Assembly (NCBI RefSeq): GCF_000746845.1
Contig: NZ_KN050846.1
Location: 317,394 to 381,393 of the forward strand
Source of the DNA: Altibacter lentus
Lineage (GTDB): Bacteria; Bacteroidota; Bacteroidia; Flavobacteriales; Flavobacteriaceae
Direction: 5' to 3'
DNA length: 64,000 nt
Shown here: piece by piece, positions 1 through 8,878 of the stretch
How positions within the stretch are numbered: the stretch's first letter is position 1
Layout: the number at the start of each line of letters is the position of its first letter
Notes under the pieces: model-generated
The model's database searches: none
The model's input: only the letters and a program-made list of their open reading frames with translations
Told to the model about the DNA's origin: nothing
Program-made: the position numbers and the translations under genes

Positions 1-1488
1 TTATCGCAACCAGCTATTGAATGGCAAAAATCTTTAGGTGGTAGTGTTACAGATTTTGCTTCTTCGATTATACAAAGTTCTGATGCGGGTTATATAATTT
101 GCGGAAGAAGCAATTCTACAGATGGAGACGTCACAGGTAATCATGGCGATTATGATTTTTGGATTGTTAAGCTTAATGCTTCGGGAGAATTAGGTTGGCA
201 AAGATCTTTAGGTGGTAGCGATAGAGATATTGCTAATTCTATTATTCAAACTCAAGATAGCGGTTTTATTGTAGGGGGATCTAGTATTTCAAATGATGGA
301 GATGTTACTGGAAATCATGGAGGAACTGATTGTTGGGTTGTCAAATTAGATTCAGCTGGTGTGATAGAATGGCAAAGGACTTTTGGAGGGACTGGTAATG
401 ATGGCGTTAGTGCTATTCAGCAAACCACCGACGGCGGTTATATCGTTTCGGCTGTCAGCGATTCAAACGATGGTGATGTCTCGGGTAATCACGGAAGTGC
501 AGATTATTGGGTTATTAAGCTTAATAATTTAGGAATTATAGAATGGCAAAAATCCTTAGGTGGTTCAAACTATGAAGAAAACCATTCAATAAAGCAAACA
601 TCAGATGATGGTTACATTTTAGCAGGACTCAGTCATTCAAATGACGGAGATGTAACAGGAAACCATGGAAGTAGTGACTATTGGATTGTAAAATTGTCCA
701 CTGGGGGTGATGTTGAATGGCAAAAATCTTTTGGGGGAAGTGATATTGATACTGCTAATTCTATTCAACAAACTTTAGATGGCGGATATGTTGTTGTAGG
801 AATTTCTCAATCAGACGATGGAGATGTAATTGGAAATCAAGGTGGAGCCGATTCTTGGGTAATAAAACTTTCTGATACAGGCGATATTGAATGGCAAAGA
901 TCTTTAGGTGGGTCCCTTTTTGATGCTGGATATAATATACAACAAACACAGGAAGGCGGGTATATGATCGGGGGATATAGTAATTCAAATGACGGTGATG
1001 TTACCGGAAATCATGGAAATGAGGATTATTGGATAGTAAAATTAAATAATTTAGGTAACATAGTTTGGCAGAAATCTTTAGGCGGAAGTAATTTTGATTC
1101 CGCTTACACTACCGATCAGACCTTAGATGGGGATTTTATTGTTGCTGGAAGCAGTGATTCTAACGATGGAGATGTTAGTGGAAATCATGGAGGTAGAGAT
1201 TTTTGGATTGTAAAGCTGTCAACTAATTTAGGAAATATTGATGAAGTGTTTAATAATTTAATTACTCTTTATCCTAATCCAAATAATGGATTATTTACGT
1301 TAGAATTTTTGGAAGAAACAAACGCAACTTCTTTTAATATTACAGATATTCAGGGAAAAGTAGTTTATTCAGAAAATATTAATTCATCGTTACAAATTTT
1401 GATAGATCATAGCTTCAAATCCGGATTGTATTTTATCAATATTATATCGGATCTTTCAAAGAATACAATAAAGTTTATTGTAAAATAA
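1..1488 (+). CDS. T9SS-sorted repeat protein, 5' end outside window
   Basis: The reading frame is open from the first base, so the gene is cut at its 5' end. The first residues (LSQP) look like the end of a signal peptide, so probably only about 20 residues are missing. Seven near-identical repeats of 58 residues follow, each with an IEWQ..LGGS start, a DGGY core, an Asp-rich DGDVxGNHG loop and a DYWIVKL end. Seven such repeats suggest a seven-bladed beta-propeller (inference). The last 75 or so residues, beginning at LYPNPNNG, match the type IX secretion sorting domain (TIGR04183-like), so the protein should be exported and surface-attached or released. The gene is more AT-rich than the genes after 2100, consistent with transfer. 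Its target is unknown. Confidence 0.85.
   Translation, partial: LSQPAIEWQKSLGGSVTDFASSIIQSSDAGYIICGRSNSTDGDVTGNHGDYDFWIVKLNASGELGWQRSLGGSDRDIANSIIQTQDSGFIVGGSSISNDGDVTGNHGGTDCWVVKLDSAGVIEWQRTFGGTGNDGVSAIQQTTDGGYIVSAVSDSNDGDVSGNHGSADYWVIKLNNLGIIEWQKSLGGSNYEENHSIKQTSDDGYILAGLSHSNDGDVTGNHGSSDYWIVKLSTGGDVEWQKSFGGSDIDTANSIQQTLDGGYVVVGISQSDDGDVIGNQGGADSWVIKLSDTGDIEWQRSLGGSLFDAGYNIQQTQEGGYMIGGYSNSNDGDVTGNHGNEDYWIVKLNNLGNIVWQKSLGGSNFDSAYTTDQTLDGDFIVAGSSDSNDGDVSGNHGGRDFWIVKLSTNLGNIDEVFNNLITLYPNPNNGLFTLEFLEETNATSFNITDIQGKVVYSENINSSLQILIDHSFKSGLYFINIISDLSKNTIKFIVK
16..1233 (+). repeat. Seven tandem 174-bp coding repeats
   Basis: The codon for the conserved acidic or glycine position before WQ recurs at 19, 193, 367, 541, 715, 889 and 1063, exactly 174 bp apart. 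The period is a multiple of three and encodes 58 residues. The repeats differ mostly at synonymous and loop positions, so they diverged under protein-level constraint. Confidence 0.9.
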
Positions 1489-1685
1489 GTTCAGTACAAA
1501 ATTTTATTTTCGAGATACAACCAAAAGTTTCAATAATAGGTTTTTTTTCCTTTGCTATTGAAGTTTAAAACACATAATATATATAATTTTGTGAGTCAAA
1601 ATTATGGAATATATACAATACTTTCTTTCATTATTTTTTTATTAATTTTATATTCTCCCCATAAATAATTGAAAACTAAATTTTT

Positions 1686-1902
1686 ATGTTTAATATTAAA
1701 TTAATCTTGGGGTTTTTCTTCATTTCAATAATACCACTATTTGGCCAAGTTAGTTCTTGTCAAGATTTAATTTTTCCTTCCAAAGAATCGTCGTTATATC
1801 AAGGCATTTATTATAGTGACAATGCTTGGGAGAACGGGGAATCAATAACTATATGCTTTTTAGAGGTAGTGGTGTTTTAAATATCTATATTTCTGCTAAA
1901 TT
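1686..1902 (+). pseudogene. Truncated, probably frameshifted secreted protein
   Basis: An ATG at 1686 starts a hydrophobic signal peptide ending near FGQ, followed by a secreted-looking stretch (SSCQDLIFPS). This frame stops at 1880 after 64 residues. A one-base shift near 1845-1850 opens another frame (INNYMLFRGSGVLNIYISAK) that reads like a natural continuation up to the point where comM-like sequence begins. A promoter-like TAATTTTG lies at 1584-1591. I read this as a gene broken by a frameshift and cut off by the junction at about 1900. It could instead be a genuine 64-residue protein. No family was recognised. Confidence 0.4.
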
Positions 1903-2001
1903 GACATCGTCGATTTGGAAGCTTCAGAAAAAATTGCCGGAGATCACATTTCGGAAGCCATCAAATACCGAAGTTTAGACAGAGACGGGTGGTTCGGGTA
2001 A
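1903..2001 (+). pseudogene. comM: 3' terminal remnant of comM/yifB (Mg-chelatase-like ATPase)
   Basis: The 33 codons from 1903 to the TAA at 1999-2001 read DIVDLEASEKIAGDHISEA, then IKYRSLDRDGWFG. This matches the family-typical C-terminus of ComM/YifB (ARTIADLE.SE.I...H..EAI.YRSLDR..W), the tail of the AAA+ ATPase that works as a branch-migration helicase in natural transformation. Just upstream is an in-frame TAA (1897-1899) and then unrelated AT-rich sequence, so the rest of the gene is absent here. Similarity starts at about base 1904-1906. Such a short tail next to foreign-looking DNA is what an insertion into the 3' end of comM would leave. comM is a known island target in Acinetobacter. 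Confidence 0.7.
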
Positions 2002-2105
2002 TGGAGACACTTAGGCCGATTGTAAGGATATTGTTTTAACACTTTTTTAAGAATTGTGTTGCATTGCCATTGTATCTTTAGCACTCTTATAAAAACAATC
2101 AAAAA

Positions 2106-4976
2106 ATGACTTCAAGAAATTCTTTTAAAATGCTGGCAATCTTCCTGTTTGCTATAGCATTTGCAATGACATCCTGTAAAAATGAAAATGCCGATAAGGC
2201 CGAGGAAACCGCGCAACTCTCCATCGATTTTGAAAAATACGAACTGGAGAACGGTTTGGACGTTGTATTGCACCAAGACAAGAGCGACCCCATTGTCTCA
2301 CTAGCCATACAATATGGGGTGGGATCGAACCGTGAAAAAACCGGACGTACCGGGTTCGCACATTTATTTGAGCATATGTTATTCCAAGAATCTGAGAATG
2401 TGGGACAGGATCAGTTCTTTAAGAAGATACAGGATGCCGGGGGAACGTTGAACGGCGGGACCTGGAAGGACGGGACGATCTATTATGAAGTGGTTCCCAA
2501 GAATGCCATGGAAATGATCATGTGGTTGGAAAGTGACCGTATGGGATATTTGATCAATACTGTAACCGAATCTGCTTTCTATAATCAGCAGGAAGTGGTA
2601 CAGAACGAGAAGAGACAGCGTGTGGACAACAACCCTTACGGACATACAAATTGGGTTTTGGACAAGAATCTGTATCCCGAAGGCCATCCTTACAACTGGC
2701 AGGTGATCGGGGAATTGGTCGATCTGCAAAATGCAACTGTAGAAGATGTTCGTGAATTCTATGATCGTTTTTACGGGCCTAACAATGCAACTTTGGTACT
2801 GGCAGGAGATTTTGAAAAAGAGGAAGCCAAGCAAATGATAGAAAAGTATTTTGGTGAGATCAAACGACGTCAAGAAGTTGAGCCATTAAAACCACAACCC
2901 GTTACATTAGAAACGACCAAACGTTTTTATCACGAAGATAATTTTGCCACAGCGCCTCAGTTAAATATGGTTTGGCCTACACCGGAACAATATACCGAAG
3001 ACGCCTATGCACTTGATTTTCTTGCAGAGATCCTTTCGCAAGGCAAGAAGGCACCTTTGTATAAGGTATTGGTGAAACAAAAAGACCTCACCTCACAGAC
3101 CAATGCATATAACAATGCACAGGAATTGGCCGGAGAATTTCATATCCGTATCACCGCGAACAACGGTGTGGACTTGAAGAAAGTAGAAGAAGGAATTTTT
3201 GAAGCCTTTCAATTATTTGAAAAAGAAGGTGTCACCGACCGTGATATTGAGCGTATCAAGGCAGGTCTGGAAACACAATTCTACAATGGTATTTCCAGTG
3301 TGTTGGGTAAATCCTTCCAGTTAGCACAGTACAATGTATTTGCAGGAGATCCCGGTTTTATAGAGCAGGATATCGAGAATATCAAGAAAGTGACAAAAGA
3401 AGATGTCATGAGAGTTTATAACACCTACATTAAAGATAAGCCGTATGTAATGACCAGTTTTGTTCCAAAAGGACAATTGGACCTTATCGCTGCCAATTCT
3501 GAAAAGGCCGCCGTTGTAGAAGAAGAGATCAAAGAGAATGTGACCAAGACAGTAACAGATTCTAATGAAGAGATCGCAAAAACTCCTTCTAAAATAGACC
3601 GATCGGTGGAACCGACTCAAGGAGAAGCTCCGAAGCTGACAATTCCTGATACTTGGACAGCAGAACTTTCTAATGGTATGGATGTCTACGGAATTGAGCA
3701 GAACGAGATCCCAACCGTTAATTTCAGTTTGGTGATAGAAGGCGGTCATTTAATGGACAGTAAAGATAAGAATGGTGTCGCCAACCTAATGACAGATATC
3801 ATGATGGAAGGAACGGCAAACAAAACACCGGAGCAATTGGAAGAAGAGATCGAACTTTTAGGAGCTTCAATTAATATGTATACCACAAACGAATCGATCG
3901 TGATCCGCGGAAATACCTTAACGCGTAATTTCGATAAGACAATGAAGCTTATTGAAGAGATCCTGTTGGAGCCGCGATGGGACGAAGAAGAATTTGGACG
4001 TATTAAGACCAAGACCATCAATGAGATTAAAAGAGCCGATGCCAATCCGAATGTGGTTGCCAATCGGGTTTACGACAAGCTTTTATATGGTGAGGATCAT
4101 ATCTTTAGTTACCCTATAAGCGGAACAGAAGAAGCCGTACAGGCCATCACCATAAACGATTTGAAGGAATTCTATACTAAGAATTTTTCTCCAAGCATCA
4201 GTACCTTTCACGTGGTTGGAAAAATTGATAAGGAGGAAGCTTTGAAGAGCCTAAACGGTCTGGAGGAGCGTTGGAAGGCAAAAGAAGTGACCATTCCGGA
4301 ATATCCTATTGCAAATACACGCGATAAAGCTTCTCTGTATTTTGTAGACATCCCGAATGCAAAACAATCTGTGATCAATATAGGTTACATTGCCTTACCT
4401 AGAACCGACAAGGATTTCTATCCGGCGGAGGTGATGAACTATAAATTGGGAGGATCTTTTTCAGGGAATGTCAATCTTATCCTTCGGGAAGAGAAAGGGT
4501 ACACCTATGGCGCCCGTACCGGTTTTAGCGGAAGTAAGATCCCCGGAACCTTTACGGCTTCTTCCAGTGTTAGAACCAACACTACGGGAGAATCTGTAAA
4601 GATATTCAAAGATGAGATCGCTAAATACAAGGATGGAATTTCGGAAGAAGATCTGGAATTCACTAAGAATGCCTTGATCAAATCCAATGCACGTCGCTTT
4701 GAAACACAATTCTCGTTGCTTGGAATGCTTCAGGAAATGAGCAGCTATGAGCTACCTCCCAACTATATCGAAAATGAAGAAAAAGTGATCAAGAATATGA
4801 CCTTGGAACAACATAAAGAGTTGGCCAATAAATACCTAGATGAGTCCAAAATGGCTTACTTGGTAGTGGGCGACGCTGCAACGCAGTTTGCACAGTTCAA
4901 GAAAATGGGCTTCGATGAAGTAAAGTTGTTGAATAAGGAAGGAGAAGAAGTAAAATTGGAAGATGTTAAGATGTAA
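2106..4976 (+). CDS. M16 family zinc peptidase, lipoprotein
   Basis: This is a 956-residue tandem insulinase/pitrilysin-type peptidase. Residues 1-24 form a lipoprotein signal with lipobox MTSC (Cys24), placing it in the periplasm or at the outer membrane. The N-terminal half carries the inverted zinc motif HxxEH (His86, Glu89, His90: HLFEH), with the downstream acidic helix around QQEVVQNEKR. The second half (from about residue 515) is the usual M16 homologue lacking the zinc motif but with the R/Y region (LREEKGYTYG) that closes on substrate. Likely substrates are short peptides. A TATCTTTA promoter element lies at 2073-2080. The gene is followed by a strong terminator, so it is probably monocistronic. 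Confidence 0.93.
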   Translation: MTSRNSFKMLAIFLFAIAFAMTSCKNENADKAEETAQLSIDFEKYELENGLDVVLHQDKSDPIVSLAIQYGVGSNREKTGRTGFAHLFEHMLFQESENVGQDQFFKKIQDAGGTLNGGTWKDGTIYYEVVPKNAMEMIMWLESDRMGYLINTVTESAFYNQQEVVQNEKRQRVDNNPYGHTNWVLDKNLYPEGHPYNWQVIGELVDLQNATVEDVREFYDRFYGPNNATLVLAGDFEKEEAKQMIEKYFGEIKRRQEVEPLKPQPVTLETTKRFYHEDNFATAPQLNMVWPTPEQYTEDAYALDFLAEILSQGKKAPLYKVLVKQKDLTSQTNAYNNAQELAGEFHIRITANNGVDLKKVEEGIFEAFQLFEKEGVTDRDIERIKAGLETQFYNGISSVLGKSFQLAQYNVFAGDPGFIEQDIENIKKVTKEDVMRVYNTYIKDKPYVMTSFVPKGQLDLIAANSEKAAVVEEEIKENVTKTVTDSNEEIAKTPSKIDRSVEPTQGEAPKLTIPDTWTAELSNGMDVYGIEQNEIPTVNFSLVIEGGHLMDSKDKNGVANLMTDIMMEGTANKTPEQLEEEIELLGASINMYTTNESIVIRGNTLTRNFDKTMKLIEEILLEPRWDEEEFGRIKTKTINEIKRADANPNVVANRVYDKLLYGEDHIFSYPISGTEEAVQAITINDLKEFYTKNFSPSISTFHVVGKIDKEEALKSLNGLEERWKAKEVTIPEYPIANTRDKASLYFVDIPNAKQSVINIGYIALPRTDKDFYPAEVMNYKLGGSFSGNVNLILREEKGYTYGARTGFSGSKIPGTFTASSSVRTNTTGESVKIFKDEIAKYKDGISEEDLEFTKNALIKSNARRFETQFSLLGMLQEMSSYELPPNYIENEEKVIKNMTLEQHKELANKYLDESKMAYLVVGDAATQFAQFKKMGFDEVKLLNKEGEEVKLEDVKM

Positions 4977-5001
4977 GTTTAATTTTTAATAGTTGAAGAA
5001 G

Positions 5002-5029
5002 GGGACGCCATAGGCGTCCCTTTTTTTTT
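5002..5029 (+). terminator. Rho-independent terminator after the M16 peptidase
   Basis: Perfect 8-bp stem GGGACGCC / GGCGTCCC with a 3-base loop, followed by nine T. Confidence 0.93.
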
Positions 5030-5062
5030 GATACCTTTAGCAGAACAAGTGATCTTAAAAGT

Positions 5063-6286
5063 TTGAAACAACGCTTCAACAATATTGGCCCCGGAACCTT
5101 AGTCGCAGCCGCTTTCATTGGCCCCGGAACGGTTACGGTCTGTACTTTGGCCGGTATTCAGTTTGGGTTCACCTTGCTTTGGGCGATGGCACTTTCCATC
5201 ATCGCTACGATCGTACTCCAGGAAATGGCAGCGAGGCTCGGTCTTGTATCGGGCATGGGGCTTGCTGAGAATATAAGAAAGGAAATAAGACATCCTTTTG
5301 CCAAAGGTCTTGCGATACTGCTAATGCTGTCGGCAATTTTACTGGGAAATGCAGCTTACGAGGCGGGGAATATCAGCGGAGGAGTGTTGGGCCTTCAAAC
5401 TATTTTTGAACACAGCATGCTTTCATTTGCAGGTGTGGAGATCAATCTGCTTAGTTTAGGTATAGGTGCATTGGCATTTCTACTGCTCTATATTGGGAAT
5501 TATAAAATAATAGAACGCAGTCTTATAGCTTTAGTACTACTTATGAGCATATCCTTTGTGATCACTGCTGTGCTTACCTTTCCGGATGTTTTCGAAATCC
5601 TGCAAGGGGTTTTTGTTCCTAAGGTTCCGGAAGAGGGTTGGCTCACCATCATCGCGTTGGTAGGCACCACTGTGGTGCCCTACAATCTGTTTCTTCATGC
5701 TTCTCTGGTCAAGGAAAAGTGGAACGGAGTGGGGGAGCTTGCTGCTGCTCGTAAGGATCTTTATATCTCAATCCTTTTGGGAGGGCTCGTATCCATGGCT
5801 ATCATCATTTCGGCAGCGGCAATACAGCAAAGTGAGGTGTCAAATGCCTCAGACCTAGCCAAAAGCTTAGCACCGCTGTTTGGCAGTTTCGCAACGTATT
5901 TTTTAAGTATAGGCTTATTTGCTGCAGGGATCACTTCAGCTATAACGGCTCCCTTAGCGGCAGCCTATGTTGTAAAAGGTTGTTTTGGATGGCAGAACGG
6001 ATTGCGAAGTTCAAAATTTAGAGCAGTTTGGATGAGTGTTCTGGGATTGGGCATCCTCTTTTCATCCTTAGGGATCAAACCTATTGAGATCATTCAGTTT
6101 GCACAGGTAGCTAACGGTATTTTATTACCTGTCATTGCGATATTTTTGTTGTGGGTTGTCAATAGAAATTCGGTAATGGGGATCAATCGCAATACCGTAA
6201 TACAAAATATCCTGGGCGTGCTCATAGTACTTACCAGCATTTTATTGGGATTGAAGAGTCTGGCTAAAGTATTCGAGATAATATGA
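5063..6286 (+). CDS. NRAMP-fold transporter of the pxp operon (YcsG-like)
   Basis: A 407-residue, roughly 11-helix membrane protein of the NRAMP superfamily that starts at TTG. The landmark motifs are altered. The helix-1 DPGN of true metal transporters is GPGTVT (residues 20-25), and the helix-6 MPH is VPY (205-207, within VPYNLFLH). The metal-ligand Asp, Asn and Met are therefore all replaced, and Mn/Fe transport is unlikely. Its stop overlaps the pxpA start by 4 bp, so it is translationally coupled to the 5-oxoproline operon. Bacillus subtilis ycsG lies next to ycsF (pxpA) in the same way. I infer uptake of 5-oxoproline or a related carboxylate. The family assignment is secure; the substrate is not. 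Confidence 0.85.
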   Translation: MKQRFNNIGPGTLVAAAFIGPGTVTVCTLAGIQFGFTLLWAMALSIIATIVLQEMAARLGLVSGMGLAENIRKEIRHPFAKGLAILLMLSAILLGNAAYEAGNISGGVLGLQTIFEHSMLSFAGVEINLLSLGIGALAFLLLYIGNYKIIERSLIALVLLMSISFVITAVLTFPDVFEILQGVFVPKVPEEGWLTIIALVGTTVVPYNLFLHASLVKEKWNGVGELAAARKDLYISILLGGLVSMAIIISAAAIQQSEVSNASDLAKSLAPLFGSFATYFLSIGLFAAGITSAITAPLAAAYVVKGCFGWQNGLRSSKFRAVWMSVLGLGILFSSLGIKPIEIIQFAQVANGILLPVIAIFLLWVVNRNSVMGINRNTVIQNILGVLIVLTSILLGLKSLAKVFEII

Positions 6287-7020
6287 CCAAGAAGCCAATA
6301 GATATTAACGCAGACCTTGGTGAAGGCACCGGAAACGATGAAAACATAATGCCTTTGATCACTTCCTGTAGTATTGCCTGTGGCGGACACTACGGGACAG
6401 ATGTTAGCATGCGGACCGCCGTACAGCTCGCAAAGAAACATCATGTGGGCGTGGGAGCACACCCTTCCTTTCCCGATCGCGATCATTTTGGGCGGAAAGT
6501 ACTAAGTATGACCAAAAGTGAGCTCACCCGGAGCATTTTCGATCAATTGATCCATTTCTATGCTGTTTGCGAAACCGAAGCGGTACCTGTGCATCATATC
6601 AAACTGCACGGTGCTCTTTACAATTATGCAGCAGTGGATGCCCCAACCGCCGATGCCGTAGTGGAGGCTATAGTAGCGACCAAGATACGACCAAAACTAT
6701 ATGTTCCACACCGGTCTATTTTAGCAAAAAAAGCCGAAAACCTACTACCCCTGGTGTTCGAAGCATTTATCGACCGAAGGTATAACGACGACCTATCTCT
6801 GGTAGATCGTTCCAAAAAAGGAGCTCTTATTGAGAGTCCCCAACAAGCTTGGCAGCAGTTGTTAGAGATGTACGCTTCTCAATCGGTTACAAGTATATCC
6901 AGACGTGTTCAGCCCATTATTGCACACACCTATTGCATTCATAGCGATCATGCGGCAGCAGTCCCTATTTTACGGTATATTCATGAAAAGATGCAGCAAC
7001 ATTCCATTCCATTATCATGA
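6283..7020 (+). CDS. pxpA: 5-oxoprolinase subunit PxpA
   Basis: A 245-residue LamB/YcsF family protein. The N-terminus DINADLGEGTGND and the CSIACGGHYG, GVGAHPSFPDR and KLHGALYN motifs are diagnostic of PxpA, the ATP-dependent prokaryotic 5-oxoprolinase subunit that works with PxpBC to open pyroglutamate to glutamate. The ATG overlaps the transporter stop by 4 bp, and the stop overlaps pxpB by 4 bp (ATGA), showing a tightly coupled operon. It is slightly shorter than the usual 250 or so residues but intact. Confidence 0.95.
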   Translation: MTKKPIDINADLGEGTGNDENIMPLITSCSIACGGHYGTDVSMRTAVQLAKKHHVGVGAHPSFPDRDHFGRKVLSMTKSELTRSIFDQLIHFYAVCETEAVPVHHIKLHGALYNYAAVDAPTADAVVEAIVATKIRPKLYVPHRSILAKKAENLLPLVFEAFIDRRYNDDLSLVDRSKKGALIESPQQAWQQLLEMYASQSVTSISRRVQPIIAHTYCIHSDHAAAVPILRYIHEKMQQHSIPLS

Positions 7021-7742
7021 ATATAGCACCCAGCATTCGACCCTTTGGAAAGCACGGGATCCTCATTTCCTTTCCTCCCGAAATTTCTCAGGAGGTGCAT
7101 AGAGAGGTTTTGGCTTGGCGTGACGCAGTGCTTCACTCTTTTTCTGAAAAGATCGTTGATGTTGTGCCAGCCTACCATTCCTTAGCCGTTTTTGTAAACG
7201 ATCATGTCAATGTTGAAACTTTTATAGCCTTGCTGAAGGATCTTTCTGTTTCTGAAACTGAATCCGCTATCACCAATTATTGTATCACCATACCGGTTTG
7301 TTATGATGAAACTTTTGGTCTCGACCTGAAGGAACTTTCCGAAGCAAAAAAAATGACTATGGAGCAGATCATCCAAAAACATACTGCTCCAACATACCAA
7401 GTCTATTTTTTAGGGTTTCTACCGGGTTTTCCGTATTTGGGAGGTCTGGATCCACAGCTGTTCCATCCTCGAAAACCTACCGCCCGCTCGCAGATAGATC
7501 AAGGAGCAGTGGCTATTGGCGGGGGACAAACAGGAATCTACCCTATGGCGTGTCCCGGGGGATGGAACATACTCGGTAAAACACCGTTGGTGATGTTCGA
7601 TCCCAAAAAAGCGATTCCCTCACTTGTGACCCCCGGCGATTATATTAAGTTCCGCAGTATCTCTTTAAAGGAATTTGAAACCATTGCTGCAAAGGTGGCA
7701 AAGCGATCCTATAATATTGAAAAGGAGGTGTATCGTGATTGA
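7017..7742 (+). CDS. pxpB: 5-oxoprolinase subunit PxpB (KipI family)
   Basis: A 241-residue KipI/PxpB protein. The core FLGFLPGFPYLGGLD and the AVAIGGGQTGIYPMACPGGWNILGKT region are the conserved cyclophilin-like signature of this family. With PxpC it forms the partner of PxpA for ATP-dependent 5-oxoproline cleavage in the cytoplasm. In B. subtilis the homologue KipI also inhibits the sporulation kinase KinA. That role is unlikely here, since the operon is metabolic and the lineage does not sporulate. It overlaps both neighbours by a few bases. Confidence 0.94.
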   Translation: MNIAPSIRPFGKHGILISFPPEISQEVHREVLAWRDAVLHSFSEKIVDVVPAYHSLAVFVNDHVNVETFIALLKDLSVSETESAITNYCITIPVCYDETFGLDLKELSEAKKMTMEQIIQKHTAPTYQVYFLGFLPGFPYLGGLDPQLFHPRKPTARSQIDQGAVAIGGGQTGIYPMACPGGWNILGKTPLVMFDPKKAIPSLVTPGDYIKFRSISLKEFETIAAKVAKRSYNIEKEVYRD

Positions 7743-8580
7743 AGTACTTTCGGGAGGGATGTATACGAACATCCAGGATATGGGGCGATTTGGTTATAGG
7801 TCTCAGGGAGTTCCTGTGAGTGGCGCTATGGACCAGTTTTCTGCCGGACTTTCAAACAGACTGCTTGGCAATGCCGAAGGGGATGCCGTGCTGGAGATCA
7901 CCCACATAGGTCCGGTACTTCGATTCACACAATCCACCGTCATTGCAATCACAGGAGCAGGTTTTTCACCTACGTATAATGATGTGGAAATTCCATTGAA
8001 TACCCGTGTTCATGTACGGCCGGGGGGTGTTCTAAAATTTGGATTGCCGGGATATGGTATAAGAGCATACCTGGCAGTGCTTGGAGGTTTTCAATCCGAC
8101 TACATTATGGGCAGTTATAGTTTCTATGAAGGAGTCACTCCAAAGGCATCACTCAGCTCCGGTGATGTGTTGCGTATATCTGAAATCACTTCAGCAAAAG
8201 AAAAAACAACAGCTTCGGTAAAGATAGACCGAACCGTTTTCGAGCGTCGTTATCTGGAGGTTTTAAAAGGGCCGGAGTTCGATCAACTCTCAACTTCCTT
8301 TCAGGAAGCTTTAGTGACTACCTTTGCTACGGTCTCTTCAAAAAGCAATCGTATGGCTTACCTTCTTGAAGGATTCCACGGTCTAACGGCCACAGAGATC
8401 ATTACAGCTCCCGTGCAACCGGGAACCGTTCAATTGATGCCGTCGGGTCATTGTGCGGTACTCATGCGGGATGCACAAACTACAGGGGGCTATGCACGTG
8501 TGCTTCAGCTAACGGAGAGTGCGATAAATACCTTGGCACAAAAACGAGCAGGAGATGAGGTTTGCTTTAAACTCAAATAG
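7735..8580 (+). CDS. pxpC: 5-oxoprolinase subunit PxpC (KipA family)
   Basis: A KipA/PxpC protein of 281 residues from a GTG at 7735. I chose this start because it follows an unusually good Shine-Dalgarno (AAGGAGG at 7722-7728), gives the family-typical N-terminus VIEVLSGGMYTNIQDMGRFG, and overlaps the pxpB stop by 8 bp. A longer in-frame start at 7675 would lie inside pxpB and lacks family similarity. Conserved features are GAMDQFSAGLSNRLLGN, GYGIRAYLAVLGGF and the C-terminal SGHCAVLMRDAQTTGGYARV. It is the last gene of the transporter-pxpABC operon. Confidence 0.94.
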   Translation: MIEVLSGGMYTNIQDMGRFGYRSQGVPVSGAMDQFSAGLSNRLLGNAEGDAVLEITHIGPVLRFTQSTVIAITGAGFSPTYNDVEIPLNTRVHVRPGGVLKFGLPGYGIRAYLAVLGGFQSDYIMGSYSFYEGVTPKASLSSGDVLRISEITSAKEKTTASVKIDRTVFERRYLEVLKGPEFDQLSTSFQEALVTTFATVSSKSNRMAYLLEGFHGLTATEIITAPVQPGTVQLMPSGHCAVLMRDAQTTGGYARVLQLTESAINTLAQKRAGDEVCFKLK

Positions 8581-8878
8581 ATTTCACAAAGTTTTTGAGC
8601 GAACGTAATGACTGATTCACACCGTCGATAAACCGAGTAATTTTTGAATTTTTAGTGCTCATAAAAATGCGGATAGTATATAATCGTCTAATTTACAGGT
8701 ATTACCAATAGGATACAAAAGGCTTTTTCCTCAAAAAGTTGATTGCTGCCGAAAGTTATACCATAGGAAAAACCCTGTTCCAAGGAGCGGTATTTTCCCC
8801 TATTCTTAGATATGTGAGGTGACAACCAAAGATTTTAACTAATTTTAAGATCAATTAACCAACTAAACAAAATCAATT
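8581..8878. other. Intergenic region before the two-component operon
   Basis: 298 bp without a gene. It holds a divided inverted repeat around 8765-8810 (TAGGAAAAACCCT ... GGTATTTTCCCCTA) and a TAATTTTA promoter-like element close to the 8879 start. No terminator with a T-tail was seen for pxpC. The inverted repeat could be an operator for the NarL-type regulator encoded downstream. Confidence 0.4.

Noticed and set aside
16-1233. 174-bp direct repeats as a CRISPR array or phage repeat
   Set aside because: The period is 58 codons in one open frame and the differences are mostly synonymous, so they are protein repeats.
2379-2873. Antisense ORF of 164 residues inside the M16 gene
   Set aside because: It lies on the opposite strand of a well-supported gene and resembles no protein family.
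5063-6286. Manganese transporter MntH
   Set aside because: The metal-binding residues of helices 1 and 6 are all replaced, and the gene is coupled to pxpA.
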